Part shown: in pieces, positions 42,630 through 53,849 of the stretch
Layout of the letters: the number at the start of each line of letters is the position of its first letter
Position numbering within the stretch: position 1 is the stretch's first letter
Assembly (NCBI RefSeq): GCF_905171775.1
Contig: NC_053494.1
Span: 192,395,544 to 192,459,543 of the forward strand
Source of the DNA: Rana temporaria
Lineage: Eukaryota; Chordata; Amphibia; Anura; Ranidae
DNA: 64,000 nt
Direction: 5' to 3'
Notes under the pieces: generated by a model
Seen by the model: the letters and a program-made list of their open reading frames with translations, nothing else
Database searches by the model: none
What the model was told of the DNA's origin: nothing
Translations under genes and position numbers: made by a program

Positions 42630-43479
42630 TACAAAATTAATGCAGTTTGGCTGTAGCTTTCGGAAAATAATGAATCTCTGTTCACTATTCATATTTCATA
42701 TTTGTAAATATCAGCTTCAGCAAGTGAGCTCTGTAAACAGTAGTCCCACGCACTTCCTGCTGAGTCAAACCTAGCTCTGTAGTCATTTGACATTGCCCGC
42801 TAGATGGAGAACTCTAGCTCTAACTCAACATAGGGAATGTCTTACTACTCCAGAGAGATGACTGTTTCCACACAGAGAGACGGGGCCCTCTCTACAACAT
42901 ACTGGCAAAGGACAGGTTTTTCTACCCAAGCGGTGGCTACTTTTTCAAGAAAATAGGCTTTTAAACTTAGCACACCTTTTGTTTTGATTAATCTGGAATA
43001 AATGTAGCTGATTTCAACTAAAAGTTCAGTTGGGCTTTAAAGTGGCCCCTGTAAAAAATAATGTCCTTTGGTTAATTTGTATCTACAATGACACAAAAAC
43101 AGGACTGCGGAAATGTACATTTTGCATGTGTGTATCTGTTTTCCTGTTTACCTGCTCCTTAGCATTGCAAAAGCGAAATCAGACCCAGGAAAACAAAAAG
43201 AGAAAAATAAGAACAATTCTGAGGATGCATTGGGTACGCTCCCTGATCAATTCCTGCATGAGTTAGATACTGAAGCTTGAATTTATTTATTTTTTTCAAA
43301 TTAGCACAAGGAAATTACATACATTTAAACCGAAGTGTCCCTTATGGCGGTGTCGGTTCTCATAGTGGAAATCCAAAATCCTCTGCCACCCCTCGCATAC
43401 GCCACAGCCATAATCTTCCAGTGCTGATGGGGGTAATACCAGGGACCCAATAAGAGTGACAACTATGCCTATTTCCCTA
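42626..43479. other. Unique DNA without a gene
   Basis: About 850 bases without terminal repeats. A plus frame of 78 codons (43030-43266) has no domain and no splice context. Confidence 0.5.
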
Positions 43480-43482
43480 TAA

Positions 43483-43879
43483 GGCCGCGTACACACGGTC
43501 GGTCCAAACCGATGAAAACGGACTGAAGGACCTTTTTATCGGTCCAAACCGATCGTGTGTGAGCCCCATCGGTCAGTTATCCTTCGGTCGAAAATTTTAG
43601 AACTTGTTTTAAAATTGAACCGATGGACGCCTAACCGATAGGTCAAAACCGATGGTTAGTATGCAAAAGCATCGGTTAAAAACCCGCGCATGCTTAGAAT
43701 CAAGATGACGCATGCTTGGAAGCATTGAACTTCATTTTTCTCTGCACGTCGTTGTGTTTTACGTCACCGCGTTGGACTCGATCGTTTTTTTAACTGATGG
43801 TGTGTAGGCACATCAGACCATCAGTCAGCTTCATCGGTTAACCATTGTCATCGGATGGACCGACCGTGTGTATGCGGCC
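43483..43879 (+). mobile_element. GTACACACG-family MITE, CCGATGAAAACGG subtype
   Basis: Ends are GGCCGCGTACACACGGTCGG and CCGACCGTGTGTATGCGGCC. TAA flanks both sides (43480-43482 and 43880-43882). The right TAA is also the left flank of the next MITE. Non-coding, 397 bp. Confidence 0.92.
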
Positions 43880-43882
43880 TAA

Positions 43883-44264
43883 TGCCGCATACACACCATC
43901 ACTTTATGTGATGAAAAAAAACGACATTTTCTGTGAAGTAAAAAATGACGTTTTTGAAACTTCAATTTTGAAGCAAAGCGAGGTTACGTTCACCACTTTT
44001 TTCCATTGAAGCTCGCTTCATAACTAGCTTCTGGGCATGCGCAGGTTTAAAAACGTTGTTTTTTGCTACACAGGGTCAATTTCTGTGAAGTAAAAAACAA
44101 TGTTTTGAAAAACGACACATAAAATTGAAGCATGCTTCAATTTTTTTTTTGTCGTTTTTCACAAGACATTAAACAACGTTTTCCCCCACACACGGTCATT
44201 TAAATTGACGTTTTTAAAAACGTAATTTTTTTTCATCACATAAAGTGATGGTGTGTACGCGGCA
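43883..44264. mobile_element. GTACACACG-family MITE, poly-T hairpin subtype, adjoining
   Basis: Ends are TGCCGCATACACACCATC and GATGGTGTGTACGCGGCA. TAA at 43880-43882 and 44265-44267. Arms carry TTTATGTGATGAAAAAAAACG and its complement. An uninterrupted relative of 36451-37348 and 57957-58420. Confidence 0.92.
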
Positions 44265-44267
44265 TAA

Positions 44268-45234
44268 GAGTTAGCACAAGGGACACTTCACATTAAATGT
44301 AGGTGAATTTTAACTTAACTTAGGCATCAATTGTATTCTAATTTCTATATATTATAGACCATACACAATAAACAATTGTTAAGTCTACAAAACATTCCGA
44401 GATGTTCAGAAAAATGCTACATTGTCAAAAAAGTTTGAAAGTGATCTTTTCACAGAAACATTCTCATCTAATTAAGAGATAATTGTCACGTTGTTTTACT
44501 TTATCAAGAAGAAACTTGTGTTTTATTTTATTTCCTCTTTTATACATGTCCATGTGGCAATCTTTTGTGAGTGATAAGGCGCTTCCTCTTTGCGTTGTAG
44601 CACACACTCTGTGTTTGGAACTCTGAGGCTTAGCAACAATTGTCTGTGTTTAGGGTGGGGGGCCCCTTGCGGTATGTTCTCACCTCACCCAGTGGTGGAT
44701 TGTCACATCATTTATGTCCACATGCAGATTTATTATTAATAACGGAGTGTGACAATATATTAATCTGTATAGGCACTGCAATGCACAGCGATGGATGTAT
44801 GGTCACTATGTGGTTGAGTCTTGTTATCAGCTAACTTATTGCTAAAGGTGAATTTAGAAACAAACTAATGTTTTAGAGTGTGCAGGGCTTGTAGCACTAC
44901 CCCTGCAGGAGCCGCTGGTGAATTGGAACCCCCCACCCCGCAAAGCCAGGCACACCGCGTTTTCCACAGCACACAGAATCAGGAAAGCAGCTTTGTGTTT
45001 TTTGCTTTATTTAGGGGATTTGAGCTTGGATGGGGATGGGGAATATGGGATGCCCACTGGATAAGTGTAGTAAAGTCTTCAGGGACAACTATATACATCC
45101 AGTACATACACTCCTCTGATTCCTGCACAAACTTGCTTGTAGATGTACTCCTTCTCCTCCAGTAAATCTCTTGCTTTGGGAACTACAACACCCACCAGGA
45201 CCAGCTGGCACTGTTTGGATAGTCTAAGGCCTCG
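44268..45234. other. Unique DNA; candidate conserved element at about 44290-44640
   Basis: TAAACAATTGTTAAG near 44368, CATCTAATTAAGAGATAATTG near 44465 and a frame-poor AT-leaning context resemble the other enhancer candidates. The second half is ordinary unique DNA with short frames only. Confidence 0.33.
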
Positions 45235-45237
45235 TAC

Positions 45238-45656
45238 ACACGACCGGACATGTCCACTGAAACTGGTCCGCGGACCAGTGTCAGCGGACAGATCCGATCC
45301 TGTGTACAGGCTAGCGGACAGATTTCCAGCGGATAAATGTTTCGTAGCATGCTAAGAAACATGTCCGCTGGAAAGCTGTCCGGCGGACATGTCCGCTGGT
45401 TAGTACACCTAACCAGCGGACAGATATCTCCCGCATGCGTCAAATGGATTCGACGCATGCGTGGAAGTATTTTACTTCCTAGTTTGGTGACGTGGCGGCG
45501 TCAACGTCACCGCCACGTCACCGCGCTGTCTGTCCGCGGGGATTTCGGTTTGATGGTGTGTACAGCCATCAGACCGAAATCTCCGAGCGGACATGTCCGA
45601 TGAAAACAGTCCGAGGACCGTTGTCATCGTACATGTCTGATGGTGTGTACGAGGCC
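45238..45656 (+). mobile_element. GTACACACG-family MITE with clean TAA duplication
   Basis: Ends are GGCCTCGTACACACGACCGG and CATCAGACATG...GTGTGTACGAGGCC. TAA at 45235-45237 and 45657-45659. The interior starts with a hairpin around GGTCCGCGGACC and includes CGTCAAATGGATTCGACGCATGCG. Non-coding, 419 bp. Confidence 0.92.
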
Positions 45657-45659
45657 TAA

Positions 45660-46241
45660 CACAAAGCTTAGTTGGACTAGTAGGAAATGCCCTTTACAGG
45701 CAGGGACTGCGGGTTCCTTTGGTGTAGCAAAGAAAGTGCTAGTGCACAGCTGTCCTATCTGTGGCTACTGATTCCAGTACCACCTCTTCAAGCACTGCCA
45801 ACATACCTGGCTTCAGCTGCCCCTTTCTCCTGCCCATTCCAACACAGTCCTCCAGACAGACTCTACATCCATCCCAGACTGCTCTCTCCCAGTCCAGTGG
45901 TGGCTGGTGTGGCAAACAAATCCCCCCCCCTCAAGCCTGCCCGCAGGTAGCCATTCCTGGAGATGACGGTAGAGTCAGAGATGCCCTGGGGGCAGATCAT
46001 GAGGACATGCAAATCAGTGACCACCGGTGTCCTGCACTCACCCCTCCATGGTGATGGTCCCCGGCACTCTTTGTTACATGTATAAAACAAATCCAGGTCT
46101 TTCTATATTACTGAAAACGTTGGTGTTCGGGAGATATGTCACACATACAGGCAGAACAAGAGAAATCATTGCATGCATGGCTAGCCTTGAAATTAATTTT
46201 CCTTTAAACATTAACTACAGCCTGAATAAAAAAGCCAGCCC
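45660..46241. other. No supported gene
   Basis: Plus frames of 87 and 97 codons (45687-46054) overlap in different phases and show no domain. No repeat ends are visible. Confidence 0.45.
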
Positions 46242-46813
46242 CCTGCCAGCATGGGCGTAGGAACCGGGGGGGACGGGGGGGACTCATCCCCCCCAGGAAA
46301 TAATGCGGGGGGGACAGGTATAGTAAAATCCCCCCCAGGTTAGGATAGGGAGATCGTCCCCGCTTGTGTCCCCAGATCGCATGCAGGGGCCGCCGAGTCC
46401 AACTGCGGTCACTGCTTTCCCCCCCCTTCAGTGCCATTGTAGTGCCGATCCAGCCCCGACCCCTCCCCTCCCCTTCCAGAGCGGCGCACAGCTGATTGCA
46501 CACAGACATGAATAGCTGTGCTGGCCGCTCTGGTGAATGGGAGAAAGGAGCAGGAAGGGGGCAGGGCCCAGACTGACACTCGTGTTCAGACTGAGGCCAC
46601 ACTACACCTGACCAGCCTGCAGAGCCAGAGACTTGCATGTGATGGAGAGCCAGAATGACACAGTTGAGGTACAGGGGAGGAGGTATATTTTACAGAGAGG
46701 GGGAGGTATAGTATTCAGAGAGGGGTGGGGGGGGGTTTTACAGACAGTTTACAGAGAGGGGGAGGTATAGTAATGGGGAACAGGACTCTTATCTATTCAT
46801 GTCATGTATTTAC

Positions 46814-48202
46814 TCTGGCACTACCACTCTAACCTGGCACTACCACCTAACCTGCCACTACCACCTAACCTGCCACTACCACCTAACCAGGCACTACTGT
46901 ATACCACTTAACCTGGCACTACCACCTAACCTGCCACTACCACCTAACCTGCCACTACCACCTATCCAGGCACTACTCTATACCACCTAACCTGCCACTA
47001 CCACCTAACCAGGCACTACTGTATACCACCTAACCTGGCACTACCACCTAACCTGGCACTACTGTATACCACCTAACCTGGCACTACCACCTAACCTGCC
47101 ACTACTGTATACCACCTAACCTGCCACTACCACCTAACCTGCCACTACCACCTAACCAGGCACTACTGTATACCACTTAACCTGGCACTACTGTATACCA
47201 CCTAACCTGCCACTACCACCTAACCTGCCACTACCACCTAACCTGCTACTACCACCTAACCTGCCACTACCACCTATCCAGGCACTACTCTATACCACCT
47301 AACCTGCCACTACCACCTAACCTGCCACTACCACCTAACCAGGCACTACTGTATACCACTTAACCTGGCACTACTGTATACCACCTAACCTGCCACTACC
47401 ACCTAACCTGCTACTACCACCTAACCTGCCACTACCACCTATCCAGGCACTACTCTATACCATCTAACCTGCCACTACCACCTAACCAGGCACTACTGTA
47501 TACCACCTAACCTGGCACTACTGTATACCACCTAACCTGCCACTACCACCTAACCTTCCACTTCCACCTATCCAGGCACTACTGTATACCACCTAACCTG
47601 GCACTACCACCTAACCTGCCACTACTGTATACCACCTAACCTGCCACTATCACCTAACCTGGCACTACCACCTATCCAGGCACTGCTGTATACCACCTAA
47701 CCTGTCACTACTACCTATCCAGGCACTACTGTATACCACCTAACCTGCCACTACCACCTAACCTGGCACTACTGTATACCACCTAACCTGGCACTACTGT
47801 ATACCACCTAACCTGGCACTACCACCTAACCTGGCACTACCACCTATCCAGGCACTACTGTATACCACCTAACCTGCCACTACCACCTAACCAGGCACTA
47901 CTGTATACCACCTAACCAGACACTACCACCTAACCAGGCACTACTGTATACCACCTAACCTGGCACTACCACCTAACCGGGCACTACTGTATACCACCTA
48001 ACCTGGCACTACCACCTAACCTGGCACTGCCACCTAACCTGACACTACCACCTAACCAGGCACTACTGTATACCACCTAACCTGGCACTACCACCTAACC
48101 TTGCACTACTGTATGCCACCTAACCTGGCACTGCCACCTAGCCTGCCACTACTACCTAACCTGGAACTATTGTCAATCACCTAACCTGCCACTACCAGCT
48201 AA
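46814..48202. repeat. Minisatellite, 17/24-base mixed units
   Basis: About 1.39 kb of CACCTAACCTGCCACTAC units (17-18 bases) alternating with GGCACTACTGTATACCAC units in a higher-order pattern. Few point changes, so recent or homogenised. Confidence 0.96.
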
Positions 48203-48206
48203 CCAG

Positions 48207-49051
48207 TTAATTTTTGCTAATACCATGTGGGTTAATTTTTACTAATGCCATGTGGGTTGATTTTTACTAATGCCATATTGGTTAATTTTTACTAATGCCA
48301 TGTGGGTTCATTTTTACTAATGCCATATGGGTTCATTTTTACTAATGCCATGTGGGTTCATTTTTACTTATGCCATGTGGGTTCATTTTTACTTATGCCA
48401 TGTGGGTTCATTTTTACTTATGCCATGTGGGTTCATTTTTACTTATGCCATGTGGGTTAATTTTTACTTATGCCATGTGGGTTCATTTTTACTTATGCCA
48501 TGTGGGTTCATTTTTACTAATGCCATGTGGGTTAATTTTTACTTATGCCATGTGGGTTCATTTTTACTTATGCCATGTGGGTTCATTTTTACTTAATTTT
48601 TACTTATGCCATGTGGGTTGGTTTTTACTAATGCCATGTGGGTTGATTTTTACTTATGCCATGTGGGTTGGTTTTTACTAATGCCATGTTGGTTGATTTT
48701 TACTGATGCCATGTGGGTTGGTTTTTACTAATGCCATGTGGGTTGGTTTTTACTAATGCCATGTGGGTTGATTTTTACTTATGCCATGTGGGTTAATTTT
48801 TACTTATGCCATGTGGGTTAATTTTTACTTATGCCATGTGGGTTAATTTTTACTTATGCCATGTGGGTTAATTTTTACTTATGCCATGTGGGTTGATTTT
48901 TACTTATGCCATGTGGGTTGATTTTTACTAATGCCATGTGGGTTAATTTTTACTTATGCCATGTGGGTTGATTTTTACTAATGCCTTGTGACCCACAAGG
49001 CATTAGTAAAAATCAACCCACATGGCATAAGTAAAAATTAACCCACATGGC
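48207..49051. repeat. Minisatellite, 25-base unit
   Basis: About 33 units built on ATTTTTACTTATGCCATGTG with A/T, C/G and TTA/TTG variants. Because 25 is not a multiple of 3 the unit is read in all phases, giving long frames with no meaning. The last part is inverted (see the next entry). Confidence 0.96.
48933..49051. repeat. 58-bp perfect fold-back at the array end
   Basis: 48933-48990 and 48994-49051 are exact reverse complements with a 3-base spacer (ACC). More than two 25-base units are copied in reverse. This is a snap-back structure. Confidence 0.96.
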
Positions 49052-49148
49052 ATGTGGGAGTCCGAGTTTACTGAATAAGAATTTACCTGGCGAGTAAAAA
49101 TGCTGTCCCCCCCAGATTTGTAAGGGTTCCTACACCCATGCCTGCCAG

Positions 49149-49469
49149 CATGCTGCAGAGGGGGTCCCTTACTCTATCTGATAAACCCCCTGCTAATTTA
49201 GCACCAATCAGCAGGAAGCACAAGCTTTGCTGATTGCAGAGCTACAGATCCGACTCAAGGGTCTGTCAGATCTCCGCAATTGGATCACTGCTTCCATACA
49301 CTAATGATCCCACTCTGCAGTTGCTGACAGGGAACAGGTTTTTTTCTTTTTTAGGCTGTGGCTGCTTTATAAAGAAAACAAATTGTAATACATTAAATGC
49401 CTTTTGTGGTGATGCACCTGGATTTAGTTGATTCAAATTGAAGGGTCAATAGGGCTTTCATTTTTAAAT
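49149..49469. other. No gene; worn repeat text
   Basis: About 320 bases. CCAATCAGCAGG...GCTGATTG pairing suggests a degraded MITE. No frame of note. Confidence 0.4.
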
Positions 49470-50441
49470 TTAACCACTTAAGGACCGCCTAGTGCCGATA
49501 TACGTCGGCAGAATGGCACGGCTGGCCACAGGCACGTACAGGTACGTTGCCCTTTAGTGTCCAGCCGTGGGTTGCGCGCCGCCAGCGACCCGGTCCGAAG
49601 CTCCGTGACCGCGGACCAGATAGCCACCGGTGTCCAGCGATCGGTCACAGGAGCTGAAGAACGGGGAGAGGTGAGTGTAAACACACCTTCCCCGTTCCTC
49701 TCTGTGGCTTGTCACTGATTGTCTGTTCCCTGTTAAAGGGAAAGACGATCAGTGATGTCACACGTCCAGCCACGCCCTCCTACAGTAAGAATCATCACTT
49801 AGGGCACACTTAACCCCTTAGCGCCCCTTAGTGTTTAACCCCTTCACGGCCATTGTCATTTTCACAGTAACAGTGCATTTTTATAGCACTTTTCGCTGTA
49901 TGAATGACAATGGTCCCAAAAATGTGTCAAAAGTGTCCGATGTGTCCGCCATAATGTCGCAGTCATGAAAAAAAACACTGATCGCCACCAGTACTAGTAA
50001 AAAAAAAATATTAATAAAAATGCCATAAAACTATCCCCTATTTTGTAAAAGCTATAACTTTTGCGCAAACCAATCAATAAACACTTATTGCGACTTTTTT
50101 TACCAAAAATAGGTAGAAGAATACGTATCGGCCTAAACTGAGAAAAAAAAAAATTTTTTTTATATATTTTTGGGGGATATTTATTATAGCAAAAGGTAAA
50201 AAATATAGAATATTTTCAAAAATGGTCGCTCTATTTTTGTTTATAGCGCAAAAAATAAAAACCGCAGAGGTGATCAAATACCACCAAAAGAAAGCTCTAT
50301 TTGTGTGAAAAAAGGACGCCAATTTTGTTTGGGAGCCACGTCACACGACCGCGCAATTGTCAGTTAAAGCGACGCAGTGCCGAATTGCAAAAACTGGCCA
50401 GGTCTTTTACCTGCATAATGGTTCGGGTCTTAAGTGGTTAA
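49470..50441 (+). mobile_element. Complete TTAACCACTT-family element without minisatellite
   Basis: Ends are TTAACCACTTAAGGACC and GGGTCTTAAGTGGTTAA. Internal blocks: GATATACGTCGGCAGAATGGC, TTCACAGTAACAGTGCATTT, ATCAATAAACACTTATTGCG, CTATTTTTGTTTATAGCGC, GTCAGTTAAAGCGACGCAG. This copy is uninterrupted and gives the reference order for the split copies at 20.4 and 27.4 kb (which run reversed). Non-coding. Confidence 0.88.
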
Positions 50442-50799
50442 TTTGTTGTCTGTGGCCACCCAGCTTTAACATTATTGGGAGTCAGTATGAGCTCAGTTTG
50501 CATAAAAATAGGTTCTCTAATACATTTCATATATAACAATTAAAAAACTAAGCATTAGTGGTGCTCTTTGACTTGATTTACATCTTCATTTTAATTTCCC
50601 TCACAGAGGATTGGCTATTTAGTGTGATCACAGCAGTAAAATGAATATTCACATTGCTAAAGGTTATGTAAACCTCAAAAACAAACTTTTCTTGTTTAGT
50701 CTTTTTTGTTATGTTAAATATACCATTAAAAGCCTTGTGTTAGTCGCCTTTACTTTTTGTACTGCAACTTTTTCTGTAAACTTTCAATAAAAACTTTTT
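50442..50799. other. No gene seen
   Basis: About 360 bases, AT-rich; AAAGCCTTGTGTTA recurs just beyond the next element at 51807, hinting at an old duplicated or repeat context. No frame. Confidence 0.4.
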
Positions 50800-51796
50800 G
50801 GGCCAGATTCACAGAAGAGATACGCCGTCGTATCTCTGTTTCTATCTATGCGACTGATTCATAGAATCAGTTCCGCATAGATAGCCCTGCATTCACATCT
50901 AGGCGGACGAAATCGCGGCGTTTTGTCGCCGCAAATCGCGGTAAAAATAGCGGCGTTTTGTACCGCGATTTGCGGCGACAAAACGCCGGTATTGTCCGCC
51001 TAGATGTGCCCCAAGATGACCCCCTCTATGGAGATGATTGCCATCTCCTAGCCGAACGCTCGAAGACGCCTGAAAAAAAGGTCCGGGACCTTTTTTCACG
51101 CGGCAGGCAACAGGCGTCCGGCGTGGAGATGTGAACCATCTCCATAGAGGGACATCTGTTTTCAGCCCTCTGGCGGCAGCGGCGTAGCGCTACAGGCATA
51201 AAAACGCCTAGGTGTGAATGGGGTCTTAGATCCGACAGGTGTAATTGACTTACACCGTCGGATCTTAGGATGCAATACCTCAGCCGCCGCTGGGTGGAGT
51301 TCGCGTTGTTTTCCAGCGTCGGGTATGCAAATTAGCTTTTACGGCGATCCACAAAGGTTTTCGCGTTCGTTACATCGTCGCTAGTCGTTTTTTCCCGTCG
51401 CAAAGTTAAGCCTGCTTTAACATGGTTTAACTTTAGACGAGCCATGTTAAAGTATGGCCGTCGTTCCCGGGTCGAATTTCAATTTATTTATTTTTTTGCG
51501 TAAGACGTCCGGGAATACGAAAGTACGTTACGCACGTCGCCGTTCGAAAAAATGACATCACTTTGCGCAAATTTCAAAACGGAGCATGCGAAGTACGTCC
51601 GGCGCGGGAGCGTGCCTAATTTAAATGGTACACGCCCCATTTGAATTAGGCGGGCTTGCGCCGGACGCCTTTACGTTACACCGCCGTAAGTTTACACGCA
51701 AGTGCTTGGTGAATCAGGCACTTGCGCTGAAAACTTGCGGCAGTGTAACGTATAGACGATACGTTATGCCGCCGCACTTATATGTGAATCTGCCCC
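50800..51796 (+). mobile_element. GATTCACA-family element with nested insert
   Basis: Ends are GGGCCAGATTCACAG and GTGAATCTGCCCC, with TTT on both outer sides. It matches 32752-33441 except for an insert at about 50885-51226 between ATAGATAGCCCT and AGATCCGACAGG. Non-coding. Confidence 0.83.
50885..51226. mobile_element. MITE nested in a GATTCACA element
   Basis: Ends around CATTCACATCTAGGCG and CGCCTAGGTGTGAATGGGG pair. Two inner hairpins: GGCGTTTTGTCGCCGCAAATCGCGGTA with its complement, and CTATGGAGATG with CATCTCCATAG. Exact borders and duplication are unclear because the TIR overlaps the host text. Confidence 0.68.
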
Positions 51797-52329
51797 TTTA
51801 AGTATAAAAGCCTTGTGTTATATCTGCTTGAAATGTATTTTATTGTGATTTTGTGATAGACCAACACAAAGTGGCACATCATTGTGAGGTGGAAGGAAAA
51901 TGATAAATGGTTTTCAATTTTTTTTTACAAACAAATATCTGAAAAGTGTGGTTCATCCGATTAAAACGGACTGATGAACCATTTTCATCCGACGAACCGA
52001 TCGTGTGTGGGCCCCATCGTTTTTTTCCCCATCGTTGAAAATAAATAGAACCTGTTTTAAAATTTTCTGATGGTTTAAAAACCGATCGTCTGTGGGGAAA
52101 TTCATCGGTCAAAAATCCATGCATGCTCAGAATCAAGTCGACGCATGCTCGGAAGCATTGAACTTAATTTTTCTCTGCACGTCGTTGTGTTTTCATCACT
52201 GTGTTGGACACGATCAGATTTTTAATGAATGGTGTGAAGGCAAGATTGATGAAAGACAGCTTCGTCGGATATCTAATGAACAAATCCATCGAGCGGTTTT
52301 AATCGGATGAACCGATTGTGTGTTTGTGG

Positions 52330-52740
52330 CATTATAGGTTTTCTTATAAGATTGCCCTGTATTTGGTTCCATCCATCTTCCCATCAACTCTGATCAGCTT
52401 CCCTGTCCCTGCTGAACAAAAGCACTCCCACAACATGATGCTGCCGCCACCATGTTTCACAGTGGGGATCGTGTGTTCAGGGTGATGTGCAGTGTTAGTT
52501 TTCCGCCACACATAGCATTTTGCGTTTAGGCCAAAAAGTTCAATTTTGGTCTCATCTGACCAGAGAACCTTCTTCCACATGTTTCCTGTGTCCCCCACAT
52601 GGCTTCTCACAAACTGGACTTATGGCTTTCTTTCAACAATGGCTTTCTTCTTGCCACTCTTCTATAAAGGGTAGATTTGTTGAGAGCACAACTAATAGTT
52701 GTCCTGTGGACAGATTCTCCCACCTGAGCCGTGGATCTCT
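52330..52740 (-). pseudogene. Tc1-like transposase, central fragment
   Basis: The minus frame gives RSHVGDTGNMWKKVLWSDET then KIELFGLN, KTNTAHHPEHTIPTVKHGGG, SIMLWECF and GKLIRVDGKMDGTKYRAIL. WSDETK contains the first catalytic Asp; HGGGSIMLW is a conserved Tc1 block. The following parts with QDND and NPIENLW are absent, replaced by MITE sequence. No start codon belongs to this piece; the N-terminal part is at 53243-53505. Confidence 0.85.
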
Positions 52741-53242
52741 AATAGTGCCTTGAAAAAGTATTTACACCCCTTGAAATTTTCCACATTGTGTCATCTTACA
52801 ACCAAAAACATAAATGTATTTTATTGTGATTTTGTGATAGACCAACACAAAGTGGCACATCATTGTGAGGTGGAAGGAAAATGATAAATGGTTTTAAATT
52901 TTTTTTACAAACAAATATCTGAAAAGTGTGGTTCATCCGATTAAAACGGATCAATGGACCATTTTCATCCGACAAACCGATCGTGTGTGGGCCCCATTGT
53001 TGAAAAAAAAAGAACCTGTTTTAAAATTTTCTGATGGTTAAAAAACCGATAGAAAAAAACGATCGTCTGTGGGGAAATTCATCGGTCAAAAATCCACGCA
53101 TGCTCAGAATCAAGTCGACGCATGCTCGGAAGCATCGAACTTAATTTTTCATGGATGGTGTGAAGGCAAGACTGATGAAAGACAGCTTCATCGGATATCT
53201 AATGAACAAATCCATCGAGCGGTTTTAATCGGATGAACCGAT
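52741..53242. repeat. Duplicated Tc1-end plus MITE block
   Basis: It starts with a Tc1 terminus (AGTGCCTTGAAAAAGTATTTAC...). From 52812 it repeats 51831-52315 with high identity, including the junction AAAGTGTGG to TTCATCCGATTAAAACGG. It ends at ACCGATT, after which the interrupted transposase text resumes (AAGCTCCTCCAG). A 60-base stretch of the MITE is deleted near 53150. Confidence 0.75.
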
Positions 53243-53505
53243 TAAGCTCCTCCAGTTACCATGGGCCTCTTGGCTGCTTCTCTGATTAATGCTCTCCTCG
53301 CCCAGCCTCTCAGTTTAGGTGGACGGCCATGTCTTGGTAGGTTTGCGCTTGTGCCATACTCTTTCCATTTTCGGATGATGGATTTAACAGTGCTCTGTGA
53401 GATGTTCAAAACTTGGGATATTTTTTTTTTTAAAGCATTAAACTTCTCCACAACTCTATCCCTGACCTGTCTGGTGTGTTCCTTGGTCTACATGATGCAG
53501 TTTGT
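53243..53505 (-). pseudogene. Tc1-like transposase, N-terminal fragment
   Basis: The minus frame reads VLNISQSTVKSIIRKWKEYG then TSANLPRHGRPPKL and RRALIREAAKRPMVT. The helix-turn-helix and the GRPPKL AT-hook-like motif of Tc1 transposases are plain. A frameshift (poly-A run near 53422) separates it from the expected start region HTRQVRDRV. It continues logically into 52330-52740 once the 52741-53242 block is set aside. Confidence 0.85.
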
Positions 53506-53849
53506 TCATTAAGGTTCTCTAATAAACCTCGGAGGGCTTCACAGAACAGCAGTATTATTCCTGAAATTACACACAGGTGGACTCTATTTACTAATTAGAT
53601 GACCTATGAAGGAAATTGTTGAACTAGATTTTAGTTAAGGGTAGTAGAATAAAGGGGGCTGAATACAAATGCACGCCACACTTTTCACATATTTATTTTA
53701 AAAAAATGTTGAAAACCATTTATCATTTTCCTTCTACTTCACAATTATGTGTCACTTTGTGTTGGCTTATCCCATAAAATCCTAGTATAATACGTTTTTG
53801 TTTTTGGTTGTTAAATTTCAAGGGGTATGAATATTTTTTCAAGGCACTG

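Larger units (their letters stand above)
46250..49140. mobile_element. 2.9 kb hAT-like element made mainly of minisatellites
   Basis: CCTGCCAG stands on both sides (46242-46249 and 49141-49148), an exact 8-bp duplication. Ends are CATGGGCGTAGGAACC and GGTTCCTACACCCATG. Subterminal runs GGGGGGGACGGGG and TGTCCCCCCCAG also pair. Left arm to about 46810 is GC-rich, then come two arrays (46814-48202 and 48207-49051). No transposase. The size comes from array growth, not from genes. Confidence 0.93.
51831..53849 (-). mobile_element. Rearranged Tc1-like transposon carrying MITE DNA
   Basis: The right end (CCATTTATCATTTTCC to TTCAAGGCACT, then GTA) and interior are those of a widespread fish/frog Tc1 family. 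The left terminal repeat is missing at 51831, where the copy starts inside the end sequence. At about 51947 the Tc1 text switches to a left-truncated CCGATGAAAACGG-type MITE, which has replaced the region coding the C-terminal third of the transposase. At 52741-53242 a second block with a Tc1 terminus plus the same MITE chimera interrupts the element. Confidence 0.82.

Noticed and set aside
46814..48202. Regularly spaced repeats that might suggest a CRISPR array
   Set aside because: Units are contiguous without unique spacers, the source is eukaryotic, and no cas-like genes exist.
48327..48681. Plus frames of about 90-109 codons (FLLMPCGFIFTYAMWV repeats) that look like a membrane protein
   Set aside because: Hydrophobic text is a translation of the 25-base array ATTTTTACTTATGCCATGTG; no start context and the array lies inside a transposable element.
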